NCBI RefSeq assembly: GCF_946892675.1
Contig: NZ_CAMPOV010000002.1
Span: 496,001-560,000 of the forward strand
Source of the DNA: Arthrobacter sp. Marseille-P9274
GTDB taxonomy: Bacteria; Actinomycetota; Actinomycetes; Actinomycetales; Micrococcaceae
Direction: 5' to 3'
DNA: 64,000 nt
Made by a program: the position numbers and the translations under genes. Below are positions 18,453 through 27,201 of the stretch, in pieces (within the stretch, counting starts at the first letter, position 1; each line of letters begins with the position of its first letter). Below the pieces are notes generated by a model. It saw nothing but the letters and a program-made list of their open reading frames with translations, was not told the origin of the DNA and made no database searches.

Positions 18453-18899
18453 ATGCGCTTGTGGAGCCTGCACCCCCGGTACCTGGACCAGAAGGGGCTG
18501 GTCGCGTGCTGGCGCGAGAGTCTGTTGGCGCAGAAAGTGCTGGCCGGGGCCACGAAAGGCTACCGCAACCATCCGCAGCTGGTGCGCTTCCGCGCCGCCG
18601 CCGATCCAGGCGCGGCCATCGGCGCCTACCTGGTCGGTCTGGCCGAAGAGGCCGAGGGCCGCGGCTACCGCTTCAACACCGCGCTGGTACTCTCCCCGGA
18701 ACCCGCGTCGGCGGCGCCCATCCTGGTCACCGAGGGACAGCTGAACTTCGAACGGCAGCACCTGCTGGCGAAGCTGGCCATCCGCGACCCCGGCCGGCGG
18801 CACCAGCTCTCGCCCGCGCTGGCCGGCAGGGTCCCGGACGCGCATCCGCTGTTCCGGGTCATCGGCGGGCCGGTCGAGGACTGGGAGCGGGCGGTCTGA
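18453..18899 (+). CDS. Pyrimidine dimer DNA glycosylase/endonuclease V family protein
   Basis: This 148-residue protein begins [22 protein letters not shown], matching the N-terminus of the T4 endonuclease V-like family, whose N-terminal segment carries the catalytic amine. Further family features are HPQLVRFR and [17 protein letters not shown]. Members cut at UV-induced pyrimidine dimers or are uncharacterised relatives. It is divergent from rlmN. The ribosome-binding site is poor, but the homology starts exactly at this ATG. Confidence 0.82.
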   Translation: MRLWSLHPRYLDQKGLVACWRESLLAQKVLAGATKGYRNHPQLVRFRAAADPGAAIGAYLVGLAEEAEGRGYRFNTALVLSPEPASAAPILVTEGQLNFERQHLLAKLAIRDPGRRHQLSPALAGRVPDAHPLFRVIGGPVEDWERAV

Positions 18900-18932
18900 A
18901 ACCGGGCGGCCGCTGCCCGGGCCCCGGCGCGC

Positions 18933-20135
18933 TCAGCGGCGGCGCTCCTGGAAGCGGACAATCCGCTCCACGGCCTCGGCCACGGCATCCTTGCCCGCGG
19001 CAAAGGACAGCCGCACCGAACGGCGTCCGTTGACGGCGTCGAAGTCGGAGCCCGGCACCAGCGCCACGCCCTCGTCCTCCAGCAGCGCGCGGCAGTACTC
19101 CGCAGAATCGGCGAAGCCCGCCAGCTGGTCCCCCAGGTCCGCGTAGAGGTAGAAGGCACCGTCTGCCGGAGCAGCCGTCCCCCACTCCAGCCGGCCCAGG
19201 TTGTCCAGCAGCACCTGCCGGATGCCGGCGAACTCCGCCACCGCGGCGTCCGCCTCGGCATAGGACTCGGGGCGGAAGGCCTCCACCGCGGCGAGCTGCG
19301 CGGGGGTGGGCGGGCAGAGCGCCACGTTGCCGGCGAGCGCGTCCATGGCCGGCGCCAGGTCGCGCGGCATCAGCGCCCAGCCCAGCCGCCAGCCGGTCAT
19401 TCCCCAGTACTTGGAGAAGGAGGAAATAACGACGCCGGTCTGGTCCAGTTCCCACGCGCACACGCCTTTGGCGTCGGGCGCCTGGGGGTCCGTGTAGGTA
19501 ATGCCGTGATAGATCTCGTCGCTGACCAGCCGCACGCTGTTTGTGCGGCACCAGTCCGTCAGCGCGGCGAGCTCGGTCCGGGAGACCATAGTGCCGGTCG
19601 GGTTCGCGGGCGAGGCCAGAACCAGCCCGGACAGCTTGCCGTGGGCCTCCGCCGCCGCGTCCAGCAGGGCCGGATTCGGCTGGTACCGTTCACCCGGGCC
19701 GCAGTCGATCTCGACCACCTCGCAGCCCACCGCGGTCAGGATGTTGCGGTAGGCGGGGTAGCCGGGGCGGGCGAGGGCCACCCTGTCGCCGGGATTGAAC
19801 GCCGCGAGGAACGCGAGCATGAAGGCCCCGGATGAACCGGTGGTGACGGCGACGTCGTCGTCAGTGATCTCCAGACCGTACCAGCGGCGGTAGTGCCCCG
19901 CAATCGCCTCCCGCAGGTCCCGGACGCCAAGCGCGCTCGTGTAGGTCAGCGGCAGGGCCAGGCGGTGGATCTCCGCAGCCTTGGCCGACACCGCGCTCGG
20001 GGCGCCCGCGGACGGCTCTCCCGCGCACAGCGAGATGACGTCCCGGCCCGCGGCGCGCATATCGGCCACGCGCTGCAGGACGTTCATGACTTCGAAGTGC
20101 GGCACCCGGGCGCGGTCAGCGACCTTGAGGCTCAC
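18933..20135 (-). CDS. PLP-dependent aminotransferase, class I/II (aspartate aminotransferase family)
   Basis: The 400-residue protein has the fold-type I layout: GSSGAFMLAF for phosphate binding, SPANPTGTMVSR, VSDEIYHGITY, and the PLP lysine in SFSKYWGMTGWRLGW. It transfers amino groups between an amino acid and a 2-oxo acid; the exact substrate cannot be told. The GTG at 20135 is chosen because AAGGAG lies eight bases upstream and conservation starts there; an ATG reading further upstream adds unconserved residues. Confidence 0.88.
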   Translation of the reverse strand: MSLKVADRARVPHFEVMNVLQRVADMRAAGRDVISLCAGEPSAGAPSAVSAKAAEIHRLALPLTYTSALGVRDLREAIAGHYRRWYGLEITDDDVAVTTGSSGAFMLAFLAAFNPGDRVALARPGYPAYRNILTAVGCEVVEIDCGPGERYQPNPALLDAAAEAHGKLSGLVLASPANPTGTMVSRTELAALTDWCRTNSVRLVSDEIYHGITYTDPQAPDAKGVCAWELDQTGVVISSFSKYWGMTGWRLGWALMPRDLAPAMDALAGNVALCPPTPAQLAAVEAFRPESYAEADAAVAEFAGIRQVLLDNLGRLEWGTAAPADGAFYLYADLGDQLAGFADSAEYCRALLEDEGVALVPGSDFDAVNGRRSVRLSFAAGKDAVAEAVERIVRFQERRR

Positions 20136-20254
20136 GTGGCGGCTCCTTGCGGAAGTAGGGCTGGGGCTGAAGCCACCAGCTTCGCACATCCGCAGCAGGC
20201 CCGGGCGGCCGCCTTCCGGCGACGGCATCGTCCAACGGGCGGCAAAGCCCGCAC

Positions 20255-21091
20255 TCAGGCTTCGCCGGGCAGCAGCACAATCTGCTCAGGGCGGACCAGC
20301 AGCTGCCAGCGCGGTTCACCGGCCCGGGCGCCAGGAGCCGGCACGAACCGGTCCACAGCAACCAGCTGCTCCAGCCCCAGACCAGTCAGGTCCTGGACGT
20401 CCGCGACCGGAACCTGGAAGGTCCGGTAGGGGCCCAGCGGAGGGGTGGCGCCCTCCGCGGCGCGCAGGGCCGTCTGGCGCTCCTGCTCCAGTTCGCCCAG
20501 CAGCGGCGACTGGTCCAGGATGTAGCCCGTACTGGCCAGGCCGTCGGCCCCCTGCCACGCGACAACCTTCCAGAACAGCAGCGGGATGGCGAACCCCCGG
20601 TACGGCGGGTCCTTCGGGTCGAGGACGGGTCCGGTGAACACGCTCAGCCGGGCGTCGTACTGGTCCGCATGGTTGAGCACGTAGTCCTCCAGCCCGAGCC
20701 AGAGCGCCTTGGACTGGTTGAAGGTGTCCACCTGCGGGGCGGCGTTGGTATAGAAGAAGGTCTCGATGTTGGCCTTCGCCGCGTCCGCAGGCGGGCCCCA
20801 CACCGGATCCCGGCGGCGCACCAGGTGCCCGCGGTCCAGATCGTTGTTCCGGTACAGCTCCTCCCCCGCCTGGAGCGCCGAGGCAACCCGCGGGTCCAGC
20901 CGCCACGTATCCTCGCGGCCCACGTCACGCAGCTGCCCGCCGTCGAGATTGACCGCCGTCAGTTCGGCGAACCGCCGGGACGTATTGAGGAGAACGGTGA
21001 AGTGCGTGTAGTCCAGCACCTTGGCCGCGGTGGCCGCGTGCGGCAGATCAACGGTGGTCTGCAGGAAATCAGCGTCGTAGCCCAAAGTCAT
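20255..21091 (-). CDS. DNA/RNA non-specific endonuclease (NUC1/Serratia nuclease family)
   Basis: This 278-residue protein contains the catalytic DRGH motif (residues 86-89, within NNDLDRGHLVRR). An asparagine-rich segment, ANIETFFYTNAAPQ, supplies the magnesium-binding Asn typical of beta-beta-alpha-metal nucleases. No signal peptide is seen at the chosen ATG, unusual for this family, so it may act inside the cell or be exported another way. No immunity protein is obvious, although a small acidic protein is encoded just upstream on the same strand. Confidence 0.82.
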   Translation of the reverse strand: MTLGYDADFLQTTVDLPHAATAAKVLDYTHFTVLLNTSRRFAELTAVNLDGGQLRDVGREDTWRLDPRVASALQAGEELYRNNDLDRGHLVRRRDPVWGPPADAAKANIETFFYTNAAPQVDTFNQSKALWLGLEDYVLNHADQYDARLSVFTGPVLDPKDPPYRGFAIPLLFWKVVAWQGADGLASTGYILDQSPLLGELEQERQTALRAAEGATPPLGPYRTFQVPVADVQDLTGLGLEQLVAVDRFVPAPGARAGEPRWQLLVRPEQIVLLPGEA

Positions 21092-21192
21092 GCTTCACCC
21101 TACCCGTCGGAGGTTGAACGGCCGCCTGCCCTTCCGCCAAACAGCAGTTGAAATCCGCGACAACCGCCGCGGAACTGGCCGCCGCGGACCGC

Positions 21193-21396
21193 TCAGTCGA
21201 CGAACTCGGATTGCGTTTCGATGAAGTCCCAGTCCCGCCGGGACAGCGACTGCTCCTTGAGGTCCGGCCCGCCGGCGTCGTAGACATCCAGGGCCGCGTC
21301 CGGATCGATCTCCTCGGCCCCGTAATTCGCCCGGAACCACTGCTTGGTCGCCGTGTGCAGCTCCGGCCACCACTGTTCAATGCTCTTCTCGGACAT
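21193..21396 (-). CDS. Small acidic hypothetical protein (67 residues)
   Basis: The protein is acidic, with the recognisable core QWWPELHTATKQWFRAN. GGAAGG stands about nine bases before the ATG, and codon use matches its neighbours. It lies about 100 bases upstream of the nuclease gene on the same strand. I do not recognise the family. A role as nuclease inhibitor is conceivable from its acidity and position, but nothing proves it. Confidence 0.6.
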   Translation of the reverse strand: MSEKSIEQWWPELHTATKQWFRANYGAEEIDPDAALDVYDAGGPDLKEQSLSRRDWDFIETQSEFVD

Positions 21397-21516
21397 GATG
21401 GGCACCTTCCATGGTCGTCTTGGTTCAACCGTAGGCGCGGCCCACATTCCGTTCAAGGGTGCGACGGGATACGGGCACACTTCCGCTCTGTCCATGCCGC
21501 CCGCCTGCGCACCCGC

Positions 21517-22392
21517 CTACTTGACGGCGCCCATGGACAGGCCGCGGACCAGCTGCTTCTGCGCGATCCAGCCGGCCAGCACTACGGGCAGCGACGCCAG
21601 CACCGACGCCGCGGAGAGCTGGGCGAGGAACAGCCCCTCGCTGGTCATCTGCGAGACGAGGAACACCGGCACCGTAGCGGCTTTTGCCGCGGTCAGGTTC
21701 AGCGCGAAGAAGAACTCGTTCCACGCGAAGATGACGCAGATCAGCGCCGTGGCGGCGAGGCCGGGGGCGACCATTGGCATCAGCACTGAGCGCAGGGTCT
21801 TGATCAGCCCGGCGCCGTCCATCTGTGCGGCCTCCAGCACCTCGGCCGGAACCTCCTGGAAGAAGGAGCGCATCATCCAGACGGCAATCGGCAGGTTCAT
21901 CGCCGTGTAGAGGACAACGAGGGTCCAGATATTGTCCAGCACCTTGAGCTGTCCGGCGATGACGTAGATCGGCATGATGACCGCGACGACGGGCAGCATC
22001 TTGGTGGAGATGAAGAAGAACAGGACGTCCTGGGTCTTCTTCACCGGCCGGATGCTCAGCGCGTAGGACGCCGGGACTGCGAGGATGATCACCAATATCG
22101 TGGAGGCGCCCGTGGCGATCACGGAATTCAGGAAGTATGGACCGGCACCGGACTCCAGCACGGCCGCGTACTGGTCCAGCGTCGGCTTGAACACGAACGT
22201 CGGCGGGCTTGAGGCGGCCTCCGACTCCTGCTTGAAGGATGTCAGGACCATCCAGATAATGGGCGAAAAGAAGCCGAGCGCGAGGATCCAGGTCAGCACG
22301 GTAATGAGCGACGACGGTTTGCCGTTCCCCTTGCGGCGCCCCTGGGGCGCCTCGGCTGGCCTGGCGGGCGCCGGCGCGGTATCGATAGCCAC
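21517..22392 (-). CDS. Sugar/polyol ABC transporter permease (MalG type)
   Basis: This 291-residue membrane protein has six predicted helices and the EAA loop EVLEAAQMDGAGLIKTL that docks to the ATPase. The ending SMGAVK is typical of MalG-type permeases. It is the third gene of the importer operon and starts five bases after the other permease ends. No ATPase gene is in the window, so a shared MsmK-like ATPase encoded elsewhere is likely. Confidence 0.92.
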   Translation of the reverse strand: MAIDTAPAPARPAEAPQGRRKGNGKPSSLITVLTWILALGFFSPIIWMVLTSFKQESEAASSPPTFVFKPTLDQYAAVLESGAGPYFLNSVIATGASTILVIILAVPASYALSIRPVKKTQDVLFFFISTKMLPVVAVIMPIYVIAGQLKVLDNIWTLVVLYTAMNLPIAVWMMRSFFQEVPAEVLEAAQMDGAGLIKTLRSVLMPMVAPGLAATALICVIFAWNEFFFALNLTAAKAATVPVFLVSQMTSEGLFLAQLSAASVLASLPVVLAGWIAQKQLVRGLSMGAVK

Positions 22393-22396
22393 GTCT

Positions 22397-23332
22397 TCAG
22401 TCCTTTACGTCGAAGCTGCGGAAGATCAGGCGGAGCGCGAAGGTCGCGATGATGATGGTGGCGATCACGACGACGACGCCCATGGCAGCTGCCTGCCCGA
22501 TGTCGAAGCCAAGGAACGCACGTTGATAGATGTAGAAGGGCAGGTTGGCGCTTGCCGTGCCGGGACCGCCGGCGGTCATCAGGTAGATCTGGTCGAACGT
22601 GTTGACTACGTAGATCGCGCCGAGCAGGATGCCCAGCTCGATGTACCGGCGCAGCTGCGGCAGGGTGATTGAGGTGAACGTGCGCCACCAGCCCGCGCCG
22701 TCCATCTGCGCGGCCTCCAGCACATCCCGCGGCTGCGCCTGCAGCCCGGCCAGGACCAGCAGCATCATGAACGGGGTCCACTGCCAGATCAGCGCCATCA
22801 GGATGGATAGCACCGGGTAGGACGAGGTCCAGTCGACGGCGGGGATGCCGAACAGGCTGAGGATCCAGTTCACCAGGCCGTAGCTCGGATTGAGCATGGA
22901 AACCGACCAGAGGACGGCGCTTGCCACGGGCATGATGAGGAAGGGCGTGATCAGCAGCGTCCGGACGATGCCGCGTCCGCGGAATTCGCGGTCCAGCAGA
23001 AGCGCGAAGATGATGCCGAGGACCATCGCGGCGAAGACGCAGCCCACCGTGTAGATGACGCTGTTCAGCGCCGCCTGGCGGAAGGTGGAATCCGCGAAGA
23101 TGTCCGCGTAGTTCTGCAGGCCGATAAACTCGGTGGCGCCCGGACGGAGCAGGTTCCAGTTCAGCAGCGAGTACCAGAGCGTGAACACGAACGGCAGCTG
23201 CGTCACGATGATCGTGAAGATCAGGGCGGGCAGCAGCGGTGCCCGCCTGCGCCAGCCCTCGGCGCGGTCGCGTCCGCGGTCGGCCCGCCGAGCCCGCTGC
23301 CGGCGGTTGTGCGAATCAACCAGGGTTGCCAT
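22397..23332 (-). CDS. Sugar/polyol ABC transporter permease (MalF type)
   Basis: This 311-residue integral membrane permease carries the EAA loop DVLEAAQMDGAGWWRTF and about six helices after an Arg-rich cytoplasmic N-terminus. Its start coincides with the stop of the binding-protein gene (overlap at 23332), so translation is coupled. It partners the MalG-type permease. Confidence 0.92.
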   Translation of the reverse strand: MATLVDSHNRRQRARRADRGRDRAEGWRRRAPLLPALIFTIIVTQLPFVFTLWYSLLNWNLLRPGATEFIGLQNYADIFADSTFRQAALNSVIYTVGCVFAAMVLGIIFALLLDREFRGRGIVRTLLITPFLIMPVASAVLWSVSMLNPSYGLVNWILSLFGIPAVDWTSSYPVLSILMALIWQWTPFMMLLVLAGLQAQPRDVLEAAQMDGAGWWRTFTSITLPQLRRYIELGILLGAIYVVNTFDQIYLMTAGGPGTASANLPFYIYQRAFLGFDIGQAAAMGVVVVIATIIIATFALRLIFRSFDVKD

Positions 23333-24720
23333 CAGCTTCCTCCTGCCTGGTAGCTGTCCGCCACGGTGCGGGCGTACCGTTGTGCCTGCTCGAGGGCCTC
23401 GTCCACGGACTTCTGTCCGGCGATGGCCGCGGAGATCTGCTGGGCGACCCGCGTACCCAGATCCTGGAACTCGGGAATGCCGACGAACTGCAGTCCGGTG
23501 TAGGGAACCGGATGGACCATGGAGGTCTTCTGGGATGCGCCGGCCATGGCATTCAGGGTGGGTTCGGCGTAGGCCTCGGAAACCTCGGCGTACCCGGGGA
23601 GCTCGTAAGTGGAGAGCCGGCTGCCCGGGGGAACCCGTTCCCAGCCCACCTTTTCGCCGACCAGCTTCATGTAATCGGGACTGGTCATCCAGGAGATGAA
23701 GTCCCAGGCGGCGTCCTTGTGCTGGCTCGTTTCGGGGATCGCCAGCGACCAGCTGTACAGCCAGCCCGCGGCCTCGGTGTCCTTGACCGGAGCCGGCGCG
23801 TACTTGGTCTTGCCGACCACCAGCGAGGAGTTCGGATCCTCGACGCTCGAAACCATGGCGGTGGCGTCATACCACATCGCCGCGTTGCCCTGCGCGTAGC
23901 GGGTGAGGCAATCGCCGTAACCGCTGGTGGCCGCGCCGGGCTGGCCGTAGCTGCGGACCAAATCGACGTAGTCCGTGACCGCGGCCTTCACCTCGGGAGT
24001 ATCGAGGGTGGCGTTCCAGTCCTCGTCGAACCACCGGCCGCCGTAGGTGTTGATCATCGTGTCGAGCGGCGCCATGACCTCGCCCCAGCCGGCCAGGCCG
24101 CGCAGGCAGACCCCGGAAAGTCCCTTGGCCGGGTCGTTCAGCTCCTTTGCGAACGTGCGGATGTCGTCCCAGGTCGGCTTCTCCGGCATGGTCAGCCCGG
24201 CCTGTTCGAAGAGGTCGGACCGGTAGGCCAGGAAGGAAGACTCCCCGTAGAACGGGACTGAGTACAGGTCGCCCTCGTAGCTGAGCGCCTCCTGGATGGT
24301 GGGGACGAAGTCATCGGGGTTATAGCCCTGGGTCTTCTCCGCATAGTCCTGCAGGTTGGTGATCCACCCGTTGGCGGCCCACATCGGTGTCTCGTAGTTG
24401 GAGATCATCACGACGTCGAACTCTCCGCCGCCGGTGGCGACCGAGGCCGTGATCTTGGCCCTGGCCTCGTTTTCCGGAAGCGAAACGAAGTTGACATCCA
24501 CGTCCGGGAACTTGGCGCTGAACTCGTCCTGCAGGGAAATCGCGTCCTGCATCTGCGGATTCGACACGATCGCGACGACAATTTCTTCCTTGCCGGCTTC
24601 CGAGGATCCCCCTCCGCAGCCCGTCAGGACGAGGAGGGGGACGCTGAGGGCCGAAAGGATTCCGAGCCTGCGGCGCGGCCGGCGGCTGGCCCGGCGAGCC
24701 GGCTTGAATGGGAATTTCAC
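23332..24720 (-). CDS. Extracellular solute-binding lipoprotein of polyol/sugar ABC importer
   Basis: This family-1 solute-binding protein has an Arg-rich N-terminus, a hydrophobic stretch and the lipobox LTGC, so it is anchored outside the membrane. The body shows typical family segments such as KPTWDDIRTFAKEL and AAWDFISWMTSPDYM. Two starts are possible. GTG at 24720 has AAAGGTGG four bases upstream, while ATG at 24738 lacks a ribosome site and lies inside an operator-like repeat, so I chose the GTG. By neighbourhood (polyol dehydrogenase, xylulokinase, SorC regulator) the ligand is probably arabitol, mannitol or sorbitol. Confidence 0.9.
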   Translation of the reverse strand: MKFPFKPARRASRRPRRRLGILSALSVPLLVLTGCGGGSSEAGKEEIVVAIVSNPQMQDAISLQDEFSAKFPDVDVNFVSLPENEARAKITASVATGGGEFDVVMISNYETPMWAANGWITNLQDYAEKTQGYNPDDFVPTIQEALSYEGDLYSVPFYGESSFLAYRSDLFEQAGLTMPEKPTWDDIRTFAKELNDPAKGLSGVCLRGLAGWGEVMAPLDTMINTYGGRWFDEDWNATLDTPEVKAAVTDYVDLVRSYGQPGAATSGYGDCLTRYAQGNAAMWYDATAMVSSVEDPNSSLVVGKTKYAPAPVKDTEAAGWLYSWSLAIPETSQHKDAAWDFISWMTSPDYMKLVGEKVGWERVPPGSRLSTYELPGYAEVSEAYAEPTLNAMAGASQKTSMVHPVPYTGLQFVGIPEFQDLGTRVAQQISAAIAGQKSVDEALEQAQRYARTVADSYQAGGS

Positions 24721-24730
24721 GAGGCCACCT

Positions 24731-24745
24731 TTGCTCATCTGAGAA
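24731..24745. promoter_or_regulatory. SorC-type operator A before the importer operon
   Basis: TTGCTCATCTGAGAA is an imperfect inverted repeat TTGCTCA-N2-TGAGNA just upstream of the binding-protein gene. It matches the sites at 24785 and 28734. Confidence 0.6.
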
Positions 24746-24784
24746 CCAGTCCGCGCTCATTTGGTATGTGACTCTAGTCATATA

Positions 24785-24799
24785 TACTCATTTGAGCAA
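24785..24799. promoter_or_regulatory. SorC-type operator C in the divergent promoter region
   Basis: TACTCATTTGAGCAA reads on the other strand as TTGCTCA-AA-TGAGTA. A further half-site TTGCTCA follows at 24806-24812, and a weaker copy (GCTCATTTGG) is at 24755. The cluster covers the region between the importer and regulator genes. Confidence 0.65.
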
Positions 24800-24838
24800 G
24801 AGGGGTTGCTCAGGCGTGAGACTGGAGGTCCTAGCCCG

Positions 24839-25801
24839 GTGGCCAAGCCAACCGATGATGAAACGCTGGCCCTGATCGGCCGGGACTATTACCTCGGGAA
24901 TATGTCCAAGGTGGAAATTGCCACGAGCTACGGGATCTCGCGGTTCCAAGTGGCCCGCATGCTCGAAGAGGCCCGCTCCAAAGGCATCGTCCGGATCGAG
25001 GTCGTCTTCCCCAACAGCCATACGGCCGCGGACCCGCGCCGCCTCAGGGACGCGCTGGGGGTCGAAGCTGTCATCGTGACCCCGACCGGCGCCGACGACG
25101 CCCGGACGCGGGACCTCATGGCGCAGGCAGCCGCGAAGGAGCTCGTGAAGCGGACCCGCCCCGGCTTCACCGTCGGCATCTCCTGGTCGCGCACCCTCGA
25201 CCTGGCGGCCCGGCACATCGACACGCTGCCGCCGTGCGACCTGGTCCAGCTCGCCGGCGCGCTCCCCGTTCCCGGCAGCGGCAACTCCGTGGAGCTCCTC
25301 CGCGTGCTCGGCCACGCCACCACCGGCCGCATCTGGCCCATTTGGGCCCCGCTCGTCGTCGAAAATACCGCGACCGCCGAAAGCCTGAAGCGGCAGCCCG
25401 AGATCTCGCAGGCGCTGACCAAGGCGGACACCCTGGACCTCGCCGTCGTCGCGCTGGGCAGCTGGAAGCCCGGAACCTCGACCGTCTGGGACCGGGTGGA
25501 CAACGCCACGCGGCTGGCCTGCACAAAGGCGGGCGCGGTGGCCGAGTGCTCCGGCCGCCTGCTCGACGCAGACGGCGACCCCGTCCTGACGGACCTGGAC
25601 GACAGGGTCATCGCCGTGACGATCGAGCAGCTGAGGCACACCCCGCACGTCGTCGTCGTGGCCCAAGGCGCGGAGCGGACGGACGCGGTCCTGGCCGCGG
25701 CACGGGCCGGCATCATCGGGACGCTGATCGTCGACGAGGAACTGGCCGAGGTTTTGGAAGAGCAGGAATCCCACGAGCGTAGGCAGGCACCGGCTACATG
25801 A
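24839..25801 (+). CDS. SorC/DeoR-family sugar-responsive transcriptional regulator
   Basis: The 320-residue protein has an N-terminal helix-turn-helix (LGNMSKVEIATSYGISRFQVARMLEEAR, about residues 19-46). A C-terminal sugar-phosphate-binding SorC domain follows (TVGISWSRTL and later VVAQGAERTDAVLAA). Members bind phosphorylated sugars and usually regulate the adjacent catabolic operon. The start is the GTG at 24839 with GGAGG ten bases upstream. Its stop overlaps the xylulokinase start (ATGA), so both are made from one transcript. Confidence 0.88.
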   Translation: MAKPTDDETLALIGRDYYLGNMSKVEIATSYGISRFQVARMLEEARSKGIVRIEVVFPNSHTAADPRRLRDALGVEAVIVTPTGADDARTRDLMAQAAAKELVKRTRPGFTVGISWSRTLDLAARHIDTLPPCDLVQLAGALPVPGSGNSVELLRVLGHATTGRIWPIWAPLVVENTATAESLKRQPEISQALTKADTLDLAVVALGSWKPGTSTVWDRVDNATRLACTKAGAVAECSGRLLDADGDPVLTDLDDRVIAVTIEQLRHTPHVVVVAQGAERTDAVLAAARAGIIGTLIVDEELAEVLEEQESHERRQAPAT

Positions 25802-27201
25802 GCATCGCAATCGGCATCGACTCCTCCACCCAATCCTGCAAGGTACTCGCCGTCGACCTGGAGACGGGCGCCATCCGCTCCTCGGGGTCCGCGCCGCACC
25901 CGGACGGGACGTCGGTGGACCCAGTCCACTGGGAGCGGGCCCTGGCCAAAGCATGGAACGACGCCGGCATCCGCGGTTCCGCGGATGTCGCGGGGGTGAG
26001 CGTGGCCGCCCAGCAGCACGGGATGGTGGCGCTCGACGCCGAAAACCGGCCGGTCCATGACGCCCTGCTGTGGAACGACACCCGCAGCGCGGGAGCGGCC
26101 GAAGACATGGTCGCCGAGCTGGGCGCCGCGGCGTGGGCCGAGGCCGTCAACGTGGTGCCGGTGGCCTCGTTCACCCTCACCAAGCTGGCCTGGCTGGCCC
26201 GGAACCGGCCCGAACTCGCGGCCAAAGTGGAGCGCGTGGTCCTGCCGCACGACTACCTCAACTACCGCCTGACCGGCCGCTTCTTCACCGACCGCAGCGA
26301 CGCCTCGGGCACCGCCTACTACTCCGCCGCCGCGGACACCTACCGGGCCGACCTGCTCCGGAAGTACTTCGGCAGGCTGCCCGAACTGCCGCCGGTGCTC
26401 GCGCCGCAGGAGTCCGGCGGCACGCTCCTGCCGGACTGGGACGCCGGCGGCGTGCCGGTCGGCGCCGGCGCGGGCGACAACGCGGGGGCGGCGCTGGGCC
26501 TGGGCATCAGCCCCGGAGACGTGGTGGTCTCCGTCGGCACGTCGGGCACCGTATTCACCTCCGCCCGCGAACCGGTGAACGATCCCAGTGGCGCGGTCGC
26601 CGGCTTCGCGGACGCCACCGGCGCCTACCTGCCGCTGCTGGCGATGATCAACTCGGCGCGGGTCATGGCGGCCACGGGTGCGATGCTCGGCGTGGACCTG
26701 CCGGAGCTGGACCGGCTCGCGCTTTCCGCCGCTCCGGACGCCGCCGGCCTGACGCTGCTGCCCTACCTTGACGGCGAGCGCACGCCCAATCTGCCCTACG
26801 CCACTGGCGGCCTGGTCGGCCTGACGCGCAGCAATATGACCCCGGAGAACCTAGCCCGGGCGGCGGTGCTGGCCGTGCTCAACTCGCTGGCGGACGCCCA
26901 GGAACTGCTGCGGGTCCGGGGCATTCCGGTGGAAAAGGTGCTGCTGATCGGCGGCGGGTCCAAGTCGCGGGCGCTGCGCCAGGCCGCCGCGGACGTCTTC
27001 GGCGTGCCGGTCGAGGTTCCCGCGGCGGCGGAATACGTCGCCCTGGGCGCGGCCCGCCAGGCGGCGTGGGCCGCCACCGGCTCGCTGCCCCAGTGGAAGC
27101 CGGCGCTGGACGCCGCCTACGAACCGGACCCGGGCGCCGACTGGGGCGCCGAGGTCCGCCGGCGATTCACCGCGGGCCGCATGTCGCTCTACGGCGTCTA
27201 G
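25798..27201 (+). CDS. xylB: Xylulokinase (FGGY carbohydrate kinase)
   Basis: This 467-residue kinase has the ATP-binding GIDSSTQSCK at the N-terminus, substrate segments QQHGMVALD and LLWNDTRS, the catalytic-base region GAGAGDNAGAA and the adenosine motif IGGGSKSRALRQ. It phosphorylates D-xylulose to xylulose 5-phosphate. Paired with the long-chain polyol dehydrogenase nearby, the likely route is D-arabitol to xylulose to the pentose phosphate pathway. Its stop overlaps that of the convergent dehydrogenase by four bases (CTAG). Confidence 0.9.
   Translation: MSIAIGIDSSTQSCKVLAVDLETGAIRSSGSAPHPDGTSVDPVHWERALAKAWNDAGIRGSADVAGVSVAAQQHGMVALDAENRPVHDALLWNDTRSAGAAEDMVAELGAAAWAEAVNVVPVASFTLTKLAWLARNRPELAAKVERVVLPHDYLNYRLTGRFFTDRSDASGTAYYSAAADTYRADLLRKYFGRLPELPPVLAPQESGGTLLPDWDAGGVPVGAGAGDNAGAALGLGISPGDVVVSVGTSGTVFTSAREPVNDPSGAVAGFADATGAYLPLLAMINSARVMAATGAMLGVDLPELDRLALSAAPDAAGLTLLPYLDGERTPNLPYATGGLVGLTRSNMTPENLARAAVLAVLNSLADAQELLRVRGIPVEKVLLIGGGSKSRALRQAAADVFGVPVEVPAAAEYVALGAARQAAWAATGSLPQWKPALDAAYEPDPGADWGAEVRRRFTAGRMSLYGV

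Noticed and set aside
24761-24838. Longer start for the SorC regulator
   Set aside because: The extra 26 residues run across operator repeats and are unlike the family; GGAGG supports the GTG at 24839.
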